Assembly: GCF_965363235.1 (NCBI RefSeq)
Contig: NC_134839.1
Coordinates: 58,433,560 to 58,497,559, forward strand
Length of the DNA: 64,000 bases
Reading direction: 5' to 3'
From: Mytilus galloprovincialis
Lineage: Eukaryota; Mollusca; Bivalvia; Mytilida; Mytilidae
The notes beneath the pieces were generated by a model. It saw only the letters and a list, made by a program, of their open reading frames with translations. It did not search any database and was not told the DNA's origin. The translations under genes and the position numbers were made by a program. Position 1 is the stretch's first letter; every line of letters starts with the position of its first letter. This document shows, in pieces, positions 12,358-24,282 of this stretch.

Positions 12358-15300
12358 ATGAATCGGCTATTCGGAAAAGGAAAAGAAAAAACACCTGCAC
12401 CCAATCTCACAGACTGCATTTCAAATGTAAGCTAACGAAAAGTTTCAGATCATTGGAAGATAGCAACACAAGTCGGTTAAACATGTGAAGTGATTATGTA
12501 GAAAGCAAAAAATATAAATTTATTTGTTTCATGTCTTCAGACAGTTTAGTTAATTTATTTTTTCAAGAAATGACAGGTGGTATTTACATCTGTAAATATA
12601 CGTTGTAGCAACCAATAACAATGGAGGACGCGACATCCGTACTGTCATGATTTCCATGGGATGTTTTGGCCATACCAAGGATTTGTATAGTATTGTATTA
12701 TTATTATTACTATACAAATCCTTGGCCATACATTGAAAAGATGTTGGTATCAGGTCTGTTCGCGCCCAATACACTTTCGCACCCTACACGTTCGCACCTA
12801 GCACGTTCGCACTCTACATGTTCGCGCCCAATTTTAATTCAAATTCCAGTTGAATAATTTGAAAATCATATTGTCATGATTGTTGTTTTAAATCGCTTTG
12901 GTGTAAATACTGAATGTATTTATAGCTTGGTATGAGTAAAACATTGAAAATTTTTTAAAAATGAAAAACACACAGCTTGGTCCCTTTGATCTGAAACAAT
13001 GAAACAATAAAATATAGCAATACACTATTACATTGTATAACCAAAACATGATAAAATTTATTCAACACACAAAAAAAAAAAAACATAGTCAGAATCTCAC
13101 TTTATTTTGCATACATGTGAACCTCCCGACGGGAGTACAATAATCCCGTTTTCAGGGGTCTCCTCCCGTCCTCCCGTCGAAGAGAAAATAATCCTGTGTA
13201 AGAAATATTTCATGAATGAAAACTTTCAACCCCATATCCAGTGTAACTGACATTACCTGAAGTAAATTTTACCTGTAAATCAAAGAACATACATAATTAT
13301 ATGGCTTCACTTGCCAGCTTGGGTGTCAAACAGATTGGTAATCAACAATTTTTACCTCAGGCTAACTGCCGTTGTGTAATAAAACTTTGTGTATCTAAAA
13401 ATAACTTAAGGTTACTTCCCCTGTTTTCTGCTGTTTTAATTATTGTCCTGTAAATACTGCAAATTGTTAAAATAATATAAATGAAATGTATATTGAACAA
13501 ATAACCCTAAAAGGATGATAATTAAATGATTTTAAATGTCTTAGGACAAATAGAAAAATAATAATTTGGAAATTATTTGAGGGTTGTATACTTCTTTTCA
13601 AGGCTTACACCACATTTTCCTATATCTATTAAATTTAAATTTACATGAACAGTTTGACTTGAAACCATGACAATTGCTAAGAGTAGTAGATGAAAAATTT
13701 AAATATCATTTAAATGAAAGTAGGTTTGGGTTGCAGTCATCATTTTATTATCTAAAGACAAATAAAAAGTAAATTAATAAAAATAAAAATGTTATGAAAA
13801 TGAAGGATCAAGATTGAATTAAGGAAATCTTTAAACATATTACATTGGGATGGAAAGTTGAAGAAAAAAACCAGGAATGAGTCACATATTCCAGCTCAGT
13901 CTAGACTCAGGTACTCTTCCATCTGACTGGAGAAACGCTAACATCAGTCCAATATTTAAAAAAGGAGATAGACATACAGTGGCAAATTACCGACCTGTAT
14001 CACTTACCTGTGTTTGCTGCAAACTCCTTGAACACATAGTTTGCAGGCACATCCTGAAACACCTGGAAGCACACAATATACTTACCTCACTTCAACATGG
14101 TTTCCGTAGTGGCCATTCCTGCGAAAGTCAACTTCTAATTACTATGCATGACATCATGAAATCCTTTGATGCCAAGAAGCAAATTGATTTAACCATACTG
14201 GACTTTAGTAAGGCATTTGACACTGTGCCTCATCGAAAACTCCTACACAAATTAAAGAACTATGGAATTGATGGTAATACAAATGCATGGATTAAATCAT
14301 TCCTAATGCAACGCCAACAGCGAGTTATCGTCGAAGGAGAATTTTCTTCATCTTGTTCCGTCGACTCAGGGGTGCCCCAAGGAACTGTCCTTGGTCCCCT
14401 TCTTTTTCTATGTCATATTAATGACTTGCCACTATGTGTAAAATCACAAGTACGTCTGTTTGCCGACGACTGCCTCCTGTATAATACCATCGAGACACCA
14501 CAGGACCAACTCCAAATACAGAAAGATCTAGATTCACTTGACAACTGGGCAAAGGACTGGGGTATGCGTTTTAATGCCAGTAAATGCTATGTCATGTCAA
14601 TTCAACGTAGCAGGTCCCCGCTCACATACAGTTATACACTAAGTAACCACATATTAGAGCAGGTCAATGAAAATCCATACTTAGGTGTAATTATTAGCGA
14701 TAATTTGAAATGGTCATCACACGTAAACAAATTCTGCAACAAAGCCAATTCTACACTTGGATTCATCAGACGGAACCTTAAACACTGCAACAAACATTTT
14801 AAGGAAACTGCCTACATCTCGCTAGTTCGATCAGTCTTAGATTACTCAGGCACTGTATGGGACCCATACCTACAAAAAGACATAAATCGCATAGAGAACA
14901 TACAAAGAAGAGCAGCTAGATTTGTTTTCAAAGACTATAGACGTACTAGTAGTGTCACCTCCATGATGAAAGACCTTGGTTGGAAACCTCTTGTGGAACG
15001 AAGACGAGAACATCGACTGGTACTACTGTATAAAATAGTGAACGACCTGGTAGCCATCCCCACTGAACATCATATAGAATTTAATACTAGACCATCCAGA
15101 ACTTCTAACGTTAAACAAATAAAACTTTTATCAGCAAATACTGACATTTATAAACATTCTTTTTTTCCACAAACTATCATTGATTGGAACTTACTACCAA
15201 ATGCTGCCGTGAACTGTAAAACTGTGGAAAGTTTTAAGGCAGTTATATCGCGCGACTAGACATCAATGGCGCACACACATTTCCTGGATAAGTTTTACTC

Positions 15301-18300
15301 AGTATTTTGAGTTCATTTCCAGTACTATACAGATACAGATACAGATGTATGATTTTGAAACAAGTCAATGAAACAAAGTAATAGTTATAGCAATCTGAGA
15401 CTACTATGTGCAATACACTAACCAAAGCATGATTAAGAGTACTCGTTATTCAACACAAAATAACACTTTGACAAAATCCCACTTTATTAAGAAAGTATTA
15501 TCATTTTTTTTAACAATAAACACTATCCAAAATATCATGATTCAACACAAAAAAAATGCCGTTTCACTTTATTTTGAGACAATGACAACAATTATACTTA
15601 TAAGAATATACTTGCCAAAACTTGATTACAAAGTTATTAAACACAAAACCAATTAAAATTTGGCGCGAACATGTAGGATGCGAACGTGAAAGAGGGCGAA
15701 CATGAGTGGGTGCGAACGTGAATGGGCACGAACGGACCCGGATTCAAAGATGTTATGGCCATAGGACAACATCGCTCATACTTTATGGAGACGCATCATC
15801 CATAGTTTTATTTTGGAAATACAATTTATTAATAAAGTATTTAGAGATATACATGTATATGTTTAGTATCTTTTGTAAATGTATTATGTTGTATTTAATT
15901 ATTTTTTATGTTCTTATTTGTTTTACACTTTATTAATATAGATATATCATAATTAAATTTATGTGTTTTATCTAATAGAATATTGACATGTTTAATTTTT
16001 TGTGTAAAACAAAATGAAAAAATAAAACAAACAGAATGAAATTGATTATGCAATTTATGGGAGATTAATTTCTTTCATCTATAAAACAACAAGTTTACTA
16101 GTTTGAAATAAAAGTAAAGTAATCAGATAATGATTAATTTTAAAATTTAAGAATATTGTTATTTGCTTATTATTTTCCTTTGAACATAAGTATTAATGAT
16201 GTTTTTGTTAAGAAATTGTAGTTGGAAATAAATTGAGACCTAACACTATACACAGCACCCAAGATGACTACAAGCAGATACAAACACACATTGGGTATTG
16301 TTGTTATATTATGTTTCATGTTGCAACCTCAATGGAATAAATAATTTAAGTATGGACGATTTGTCCCATGGATGATGTGGCGTTATGGACGTCTTGAAAA
16401 TTTTGCTTTCACATCTCGAAAGCTCCAATAAAGGCATTGTTAATGTAAGGAGGGTAAAAAAAATGTACATGTAGCTGCTGAACTGTAGCTCCTAAGGTCC
16501 TTATATAATATAATATTTTTTGATAATTTGTGGACCATATAATTGTATATTGTTTAACTGTTAATCTATATAAGTCTAACCTGCCTTTACTCAATTTCCG
16601 AAAAAAGTGCAACCTTAATGGAGAAGCAGCAAATAGAAATTTTGAAGTTGGATAAGGTCTGGAATCAAACAGAAACCAACAACCTCATGCACTTGTAACA
16701 TATATTCATGTATGCTTAGACTGAAGAGGTTCAGTAGAGAATGGTACTGCATTTACAAGTACATGTATGTATATAATATGGATAGCAGAGTATCTGGTTT
16801 ATTACATGAGGCTGGATTCTAATACATCTTTTAAATGATTTTTATCTAACTTTTTGTTAAATGTACTTTTATTAATGGTGTTTTTATTATAAACTCAGAT
16901 TGACACAAGGGGAGATTCTATAGACAAAAAAATTGCGAGGTTAGATGCTGAATTAAAGAAGTACAAAGATCAAATGAAGAAAATGAGAGAAGGACCTGCA
17001 AAGGTAAGACACCAATCCTCTTTATCTATTAGACATTAGAAAATTCAGTTATTTATATGAAGAAGTACCACAGCTAGCAAATTTTATATTTTAAAAAGTG
17101 AAAAAAACAGTTATAAACTTTAAAAAGGAAATAATGATCAGCAAGATCAGATAAGCTAATATCAGATAAGCTAATAGGTCAGCATAAATGAAATCATCAG
17201 TTGTCCATTTATAGGATTAATTGCCCTTTAAATGACATTTTTTACACATTATTGTGTTTTTAGAAAGTAATGATCATCAAATCATGTCATGGCTAGATTG
17301 AATTGAATTGATAAAAACAAAGCAGACGGAATGAAAAAAACATTATAGCCTTGTGATAATCTTGAAGAACAAGGCTATTCCATTAAAATGTATGTTGGAC
17401 TGAGGGTAGGAAAAGATGTTTAATTATAAAGCATCACTAAAAGAAATTTATAATGTAACTAGAATATTGTTTAATCATTTCAGAATATGGTAAAACAGAA
17501 AGCAATGAGAGTTTTAAAACAAAAGAAAATGTAAGTTGTATGTGTAAACATTGAATTTTAGAGTTGCATGATTTATAATGACAGATATATGCATGTACAT
17601 GTGTAATACTTCACACAATTCGAACATTAAACAATTTAAATGGTTTTTTTTATCGTTTACCTGAAAGTGGTAGAATTTAAGTCAAAGGTATGCTGAAAAA
17701 ATAGGACCCTTTCTCCTAATGCCAGTATTGTACATAAGATACATTATATGTGGTACAAAAAAATATTATAAATTTACATGTTATAAAAGTAAGAACAGGC
17801 ATTTACTGTAGGCCAACTTAATGTTTTAGAGTGATTTATATTATTTCAATCTATTTAGGTATGACAACCAGCGTGATAATTTAATGCAGCAGTCCTTTAA
17901 TCTAGAACAACAGAACTACAATATACAGAATATTAAAGACACAAAGACAACAGTAAGATACACGTTATTTTGTATTTGATACTGGTTTAAGAAAATAAAG
18001 TTGATTTTATTATTTTGCAATAGAAATAGATTTGAAAACGATGCATGTAACTGATGTAATGCTTTCTACAAAATGGAATTGAAAATAATCTTATGTCTTA
18101 GTGAAAAAAGTAAAGTTTGTGATAAAATTTAAAGTGTTGTGAAATGATTGCTTTTTTTTGTTGGTCAGAATGAATTTTGGTCATTTAAAAATAATTTTGA
18201 ATTTTATGAATTTGTTTTATGTTAACCTATATATGTTGACATTCAGCGAGTAAGAAATACATTCAATTTTTAATGGATTTATTTTTTAGGTAGATGCAAT

Positions 18301-20730
18301 GAAAGTTGGAGTAAAAGAATTTAAAAAGGCATACAAGCATGTAGATATCGATCAAGTAGAGGTATGTATAGAATATATTTTAAATTAGTATTACAGAGAG
18401 GATGGGGTACAAGTTATTACCAACATTTTAGCATAAATAAAGTTAAATAAGTCTTATTTGTTAATCGCCAGATCATAGGCAAAAGGTTATTTCCATATTT
18501 ATTTAAGAGCCATGTTCTCATTTACATTTAGAAAGAGCCTTTTCATACCAGTTTACAAAACATGAATCATTATTAATTAATTTATTATAAGCTTTTTACT
18601 GTTAACAGGCTATTAGGCCAAATAAAAATATATGTGTGGTTCCAGTAACCTGACCGACCCTAGTTACAACCCCCCGACCCTAGAACTTTTTTTTTCATTT
18701 CTGAAAAATAGATTTCAAACGATCAAATTTTGAGGATTGTGAATTAAGATAATTAAATTCAAAGATTTCTGTCATCTGAATTTCCATCACAAGTATCTGT
18801 TATGGCTAAAATGCAACAATTCATAACAGAATGCAACAAAATTAACTAAAAAGTATCATGACTGTTTATTTTACAACCAAACACATGTAAAAATGGTGGA
18901 CTTCCGGTTGGGGCGTGTATAATACCGGAAACAATTTCGGTAAACACACGATTTTTTTGCCGACCTACCGACCCTATTTTTTAAAAGTATGTAACTGGAA
19001 CCACACATATATTTGTATTTAGCCTTATTTGAACTTGGAATTATTTTTAATTATGGAATTTGCATAATTTCTTGTGCTTGAAATTTTTAAAAAATCCATG
19101 ATTATTTGGTATTATAATGTTTTGAGTGGTTCATAACACTTTCCATACAATGCATTTTGTATAGAGAGTTGTGCTCAGCACAGTACATTCTATTGAAATG
19201 TACTATCTTCTTTGTAATAGAAAGTGTTGTGCACAGCACAGAATTTAAAGTATAGAATGAACATGGAATTTATAACTTTACTGGCCCTGTTGTCATAAAT
19301 CTTGAAAAAAAACCTGATCTGTAAATATATACCGTAGCTATATATAGTCACTTAGTGCTGTAATCTAAATGGTGTAGAGCTTTAAATTTCTTTTCGATGA
19401 GACATGAGGGTTTTCTCTGTGTTAAAGTTGACCTATTTGTTTGTTTAAAACTGGTTAGTGAGAGTAGTTGTATAATGGGTTCTTGGTTTGGGGTAAAAAT
19501 ATATATGGGTAATATATTCACGTGAAATACCTTAGTTTAAAAGGTGGGGTTCTGTTATTTTTATATAAAGACATTTTTTGGGTGTCACTTCATCAAAAGG
19601 TGACTACGATAGTCGAAGTTACTGCGAGCAACTAAACCTTTATCTAGAGTTTTGTTTTATTTATTATACCAAGGAATTTAGTAAAGCATGTTTTAAATTT
19701 GGGCGAGCATGGCGAGGGAGAATTTAAAATCAGAATATATGTAATTTATACAAATAAAAAATAATACACTATCCAGTACTGAATTTTTACAATTTCAGAA
19801 TTTGCAAGATGAACTTGAAGACATGTCAGAACAAGCCAATGATATTCAAGAAGTAATGGGCAGAAGTTATGGCATGCCTGAATTAGATGAGGATGACCTT
19901 GAAGCAGAATTAGATGCATTAGGAGATGAACTTGATCTGGAAGATTCATCATATTTAGATGATGCCGTAGCAACACCATCAGTTCCTTCATCTGAGCCCG
20001 GTGGAGAGAGTATGAGAGTAAGTATAAAATCAACGCTCAATGTTCACAGATCTTGTATAGTAATACATGTTTTTCTAAGATTTATGACTGTAAATTGGAA
20101 AGGAGTTATGCAGTTTAAATTTTTGACTTTTCTATAATAGTAACTGTCATTTACTGATAGTTTTTATCACAAACGAACAATAACACGAATACACATTACC
20201 TTTTCAGTTAAGTTGCTACCAAATGCAACTCTTCTTGTTATATGATAAAAGCAGTCGGTGCATCCAGTGCCCAGATGTCAGCCTTTTGGTTCCAACACTA
20301 TCTTTCGAATCAATAACAATATATTTAACAGACTTGGTTTGATTATGCCACCCATCTATCAGTTGAATAAGAGTGTATTGATTTCAAGTGCATAGTTTAG
20401 AGCAGCAATTGATAAACTCAAATTAATGTTTCCAGATGATATGGTTATCATAAAAAAATAATAAAAGATATAAATTCTGAACATCTATTATGTATATGTC
20501 ATTTGCAAGCCTTTGTAAAATAACTGCCCTACATTCTTTAAGATAAATGTCTTTTCAAATATTTCATGCTTTAATTTAATCATATTAATGTATTCAATAC
20601 AATTTAAATTTAAAAAGGAGCTGTATAACAAGGGGAATAACTCTTCATATGTTCTTTGCTTCTTTTCTTTCAGGACAATGTACCAGTTGATGAATATGGA
20701 CTGCCACAAATTCCACAAACAGCAAAATAA
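12358..20730 (+). CDS. CHMP5: CHMP5, ESCRT-III subunit (charged multivesicular body protein 5)
   Basis: Seven exons: 12358-12426, 16899-17003, 17484-17530, 17859-17952, 18290-18361, 19799-20017, 20674-20730. All introns are GT-AG, and the joined frame is 663 nt (220 aa), essentially the family's usual length of about 219. The start MNRLFGKGK, the helix with [16 protein letters not shown], the segment [17 protein letters not shown] and the C-terminus DEYGLPQIP are diagnostic. CHMP5 is a cytosolic Snf7-domain protein that works late on endosomes: it binds LIP5/VTA1 through its acidic C-terminal helices and helps VPS4 disassemble ESCRT-III during multivesicular body formation. Basic N-terminal helices and acidic C-terminal helices are both visible. 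Intron 1 (4.5 kb) contains a 3.0-kb transposon and intron 5 a 412-bp MITE; neither disturbs the coding frame. The AATAAA at 21418 is one of several possible polyadenylation signals. Confidence 0.97.
12667..12729. repeat. Short inverted repeat (hairpin) in CHMP5 intron 1
   Basis: CCAAGGATTTGTATAG and CTATACAAATCCTTGG form a perfect 16-bp stem around a loop containing a short ATT microsatellite. It lies just left of the 12746-15745 transposon. It may be the remains of a palindromic MITE. Confidence 0.7.
13870..15347 (+). mobile_element. 5'-truncated non-LTR retrotransposon nested in the TIR element
   Basis: The body starts within the N-terminal part of the reverse transcriptase and ends in a short repeat tail (ATACAG units at 15327-15346). 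This is the usual form of a LINE copy made by incomplete target-primed reverse transcription. No endonuclease domain is present upstream. A clear target-site duplication was not found by eye. Confidence 0.8.
13877..15259 (+). CDS. Non-LTR reverse transcriptase (Jockey/CR1-like group), 5'-truncated
   Basis: The intact 460-codon frame has RT blocks in order: PIFKKGDR (25-32), NYRPVSL (37-43), HGFRSGHS (74-81), DFSKAFD with catalytic Asp (109-115), [13 protein letters not shown] (165-177) and FADD with the catalytic Asp pair (195-198). The C-terminal tail ends [11 protein letters not shown]. It would copy the element's own RNA at a nicked target. The frame has no stops, so the insertion is fairly young, but the endonuclease domain is missing and autonomous activity is not expected. 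The RT opens at block 0 ([16 protein letters not shown]), where a complete element would already be several hundred codons long. Confidence 0.9.
   Translation: MSHIFQLSLDSGTLPSDWRNANISPIFKKGDRHTVANYRPVSLTCVCCKLLEHIVCRHILKHLEAHNILTSLQHGFRSGHSCESQLLITMHDIMKSFDAKKQIDLTILDFSKAFDTVPHRKLLHKLKNYGIDGNTNAWIKSFLMQRQQRVIVEGEFSSSCSVDSGVPQGTVLGPLLFLCHINDLPLCVKSQVRLFADDCLLYNTIETPQDQLQIQKDLDSLDNWAKDWGMRFNASKCYVMSIQRSRSPLTYSYTLSNHILEQVNENPYLGVIISDNLKWSSHVNKFCNKANSTLGFIRRNLKHCNKHFKETAYISLVRSVLDYSGTVWDPYLQKDINRIENIQRRAARFVFKDYRRTSSVTSMMKDLGWKPLVERRREHRLVLLYKIVNDLVAIPTEHHIEFNTRPSRTSNVKQIKLLSANTDIYKHSFFPQTIIDWNLLPNAAVNCKTVESFKAVISRD
18615..19026. mobile_element. MITE with long TIRs in CHMP5 intron 5
   Basis: The left end AGGCCAAATAAAAATATATG and the right end (opposite strand) AAGGCTAAATACAAATATAT continue into a shared 'gtgtggttccagt' on both arms, giving TIRs of about 36 bp. 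Just inside lie 'ccgacccta' repeats. No ORF. The target duplication is unclear. Confidence 0.75.
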
Positions 20731-23150
20731 CAAAATACCATTGTGATCAATATTTATCTACCATAACTATTTTCTTGTCTATATAATATGTAATAGAACA
20801 ATGTGTAAATACTGGTTATTTACTAAGAAATAATAGATTTATTTAGGTTTGACAGAATCATTAGTCATAGCCAAATTTCTTTGTGATCCATTTAAGATAA
20901 TTTATTTAAACTGTGTAATCTATCTTGCATTTTACTGGATGAGGTAAAACAAAAAAGATTTGTGTTAAGGGTTTCCCAAAAAACTCTCATTTTGAGCTCT
21001 GGCCTGTTTTATGATGACTTCAAAAACTTTTCAACAACAAACTTACTATATATAATCAAAATATGTGACAGACTTGTGTTTATTTCTGTGACTTTTTGGT
21101 CTCTTGTAGAGAGTTGTCTCATTGGCAATCATACCACATCTTCTTTTTAAATTGATAAAACCATGTTAATCATCATCACTTTGTTTGCATACAAAGTGCA
21201 AAATGGTAACCTGCTGTAAAGCTATATGTAAACTAAAGGAACCAAACTAGTTGAAAAACACAATGTTCTACAGATTGTGACGGGAAAAATCTGACCTACC
21301 TTTTCTATGATTTTAAAGAAGAAATCCTTAAATACACATTCATATTTTTTGTCCTTATTAAAAATGTAAATCATAGAGATCTGGATTTTCCTATTCTGTT
21401 TATTCTTTCTTTTCCATAATAAACATCTAGACAATATGTATTTTGTCCTATTTTTATTTCAAAAGAGCATCTCAAAAGCCTTCTGCAAGTGCTCATATTA
21501 ATTTATTTAAAAAAAATATTGAAATATTAAGGGATATTCCAGTGAAGTAGTATTTTCTGGAACAGCCATAATAAACAGTGTATTAAGTATTTTTGGTACA
21601 GATGACAGAAACTTTTAAGATTTTGAAAAACCCACTTACTGGTATTTCTTCAAATAGATTTCATTTTACAACATATTTATACATGCATGTAATTATACAA
21701 CACATTTTCTGTTCTCACAATTTATTACAATTTACATTAAATAGTTTTCATTATGAGTGCTATTTGTAAACGCATCTCGAAAAATATTTTTTGTACAAAC
21801 ATCATATATAATTTGAACTGTTTGAATACTATTACATTTCATTCCTATCTGATTCCCTTTCCGATTTGAATGCAAATAAACCCTCAGCAAAACCATTTTT
21901 ATTTTTTTTACCTGAAAATAAAAGTAATGGGGAACTAATTTAGTTAGGTTTGGAGCAGGGTGGATTATGATCTTTTCACTGATATGAGAGGGTTGGAATG
22001 TGAGCTTACTTCTTTAAGTTTAATGGGTGTTTTTAATTATTCACTGTAAGAAAATTGGATTAAATTTAATAAAATACTGTATTTGGATACTTTTGTTGAA
22101 AATGTGAAAACTTTTGTGCTGACGTTATCTTATTGTCATATTTGTAATTGAACTTATGTAAATAAAATTCATTTTATGATAACAATGATTTGTTAACTAG
22201 GCACACAGTTGTTGGTTTTCTATAATAAAATTGTTACATTGGAAACAATTATGATAATAAGGAATTAAGAAATGCCCAAATTCTCATATACATGTACCTT
22301 TTGTAAATTGGAGGGGTAAATTTTTTGTTGTTGTTTTTTTGCCATTTTTTGTTGTTTTTTTTTAGACCAGCTAAAAAAAAAAATAAAATAAATCATTAGA
22401 TTGTTTTTGCTCCTTTATGGCAGGGACGATGAGAATCTATGATTTTTATAGGGACACAAATAAAAATCTAGAGCATAAAGATATCCTTGTTTTTCTGCTT
22501 GTCTCTCCATATGTCTGGTAGAAAAAATTCTGGATGGTAACTCTAATTAAAACTTACAAAAAATGAAAATGTATAGAACACGATTTTTAGATCAAAGATC
22601 AAGGTCAGTTTGTATTTGAAGTCAGCTTTATCATGACTACTACAGGGGTAATATTGTCCTGTACTGGGAATGTGATTTTTTTTTTACAACAATTAAGTTT
22701 ACAACTTTATTGATAACTATATAATTTATAAATTATTGCCAAACTGTTTTCTTCCTTTGATTTTGAGATTCCTTAAATTCTTGCATTTGAATGTATGAGG
22801 TAAATTTGAAAATTCATTAAAAAAAATTGACTGGAGACTGGAGGGAGGGTTTCAACCTCTTGAGGCATTTTGATAAATTTATTTGTGATGCACACTTCAT
22901 ATTGTTTATATTGGAAGAAGATTTACAAACATAGTTATAAAGAAATTTCTAAATGCAAATTAGTGCTCTCAACAGTTAGAAATATATTCAAACTTTTAAT
23001 TTATTGATATGGTTTTCATTATTTTATAATAAAACAAATAATGCATCAAAAAGATTTTGTTTTTATAATATGTATCTATAGACCTACAACAACAAAATTA
23101 CTTAAATACTGTTAATTTTCTGAAAATTTTTTGGTCATTTATTGGTATCA
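20731..23150. other. CHMP5 3' flank, no further gene seen
   Basis: AT-rich sequence with several AATAAA hexamers (for example 21418) and a fragment of family B at 21100-21150. There are short T/G and A tracts around 22325-22400. No supported exon was found on either strand. Confidence 0.5.
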
Positions 23151-24115
23151 CGCCAAAGTTGGCGTCGTCGTCATCGTCATAGTCCGAATACTTTTGGTTT
23201 TTGCACTATAACTTTAGTTTAAGTAAATAGAAATGTATGAAATTTAAACACAAGGTTTATGACCATAAAAGGAAGGTTGGGATTGATTTTTGGTGTTTTG
23301 GTTCCAACTGTTTAGGAATTAGGGGCCAAAACGGGCCCAAATAAGCATTTTCTAGGTTTTCGCACTATAACTTTAGGTTAAGTAAATAGAAATCCATGAT
23401 ATTTTGACACAAAGTTTATGACCACAAAAGGAAGGTTGGGATTGATTTTGGGTGTTTTGGTTCCAACTGTTTAGGAATTAAGGGCCAAAAAAGGACCCAA
23501 ATAAGCATTTTTCTTGGTTTTCGCACAATAACTTTAGTATAAGTAAATAGAAATCATTGAAATTTAAACACAAGGTTTATCAACACAAAAGGAAGGTTGG
23601 GATTGATTTTGGGAGTTGAGATCCCAACAGTTTAGGAATTAGGGGCCAAAAAGGGGCCCAAATAAGCATTTTTCTTGGTTTTCGCACCATAACTTTAGTA
23701 TAAGTAAATAGAAATCTATAAAATTTAAATACAAGGTTTATGACCATAAAAGAAAGATTGGGATTGATTTTGGAAGTGTTCGTCCCAACAGTCTAGGAAT
23801 AAGGGGCCCAAAGGGTCCAAAATTAAACTTAGTTTGATTTTAACAAAAATTGAATCCTTGGGGTTCTTTGATATGCTGACTCTAAAAATGTACATAGATT
23901 TTTGATTATTGGCCCAGTTTTCAAGTTGGTCCAAATAGGGGTCCAAAATTAAACTTTGTTTGATTTCATCAAAAATTGAATAATTGAGGTTCTTTGATAT
24001 GCCAAATCTAACTGTGTATGTAGATTCTTAATTTGTGGTCCCGTTAAAGTCCTACATTAAAGTCCAAAGGGTCCAAAATTAAACTAAGTTTGATTTTAAC
24101 AAAAATTGAATTCTT
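23150..24115 (+). repeat. Tandem repeat, 161-bp units followed by shorter related units
   Basis: Starts of units are recognisable as 'cgcactataactttag' variants near 23202, 23361, 23522 and 23683, a period of about 160. Each unit also has 'ggaaggttgggattgattt' and 'ttaggaattaggggcc'. From 23815 to 24115 a second pattern repeats ('gtccaaaattaaac' ... 'tttgatatgc'). The array begins at a GTC/CGT-rich block at 23160. I know similar arrays from mussel introns and flanks. Confidence 0.85.
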
Positions 24116-24133
24116 GGGCTGTTTTTTTTTTTA

Positions 24134-24282
24134 CAATTGCACAGTATTGCGCAATAGCAAGAAATCTTCAATTGCATAGTATTGTGCAATAGCAAATATT
24201 TTCAATTGCACAGTATTGTGCAATAGCAATAAATATCTAATTGCACAATATTGCGCAATAGCAAGAAATTTTCAATTGGAGT
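24134..24282. repeat. Four palindromic units of about 37 bp
   Basis: The motif 'ttgcacagtattgcgcaatagcaa' and its variants occurs four times. Each unit contains the self-complementary core ATTGCGCAAT or ATTGTGCAAT, so every unit can fold on itself. It directly follows the 161-bp array. Confidence 0.85.

Larger units (their letters stand above)
12746..15745. mobile_element. 3.0-kb TIR transposon with 9-bp target duplication (Mutator-like?)
   Basis: Imperfect terminal inverted repeats of about 97 bp (12746-12842 and 15649-15745) are built of repeated blocks such as TTCGCACC and TTCGCGCC. AAAGATGTT is duplicated on both sides (12737-12745 and 15746-15754). Long TIRs with a 9-bp duplication are the hallmark of Mutator-like elements. 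No transposase is visible. The interior has subterminal direct repeats ('ccaaaacatgat', 'ttattcaacacaaaa', 'actttatt') at about 13010-13110, 15405-15490 and 15530-15650, and a nested LINE fragment. It is non-autonomous, or an autonomous copy whose centre was lost. Confidence 0.75.

Noticed and set aside
23150..24282. CRISPR-like array
   Set aside because: Units are contiguous satellites without unique spacers, and the host is an animal.
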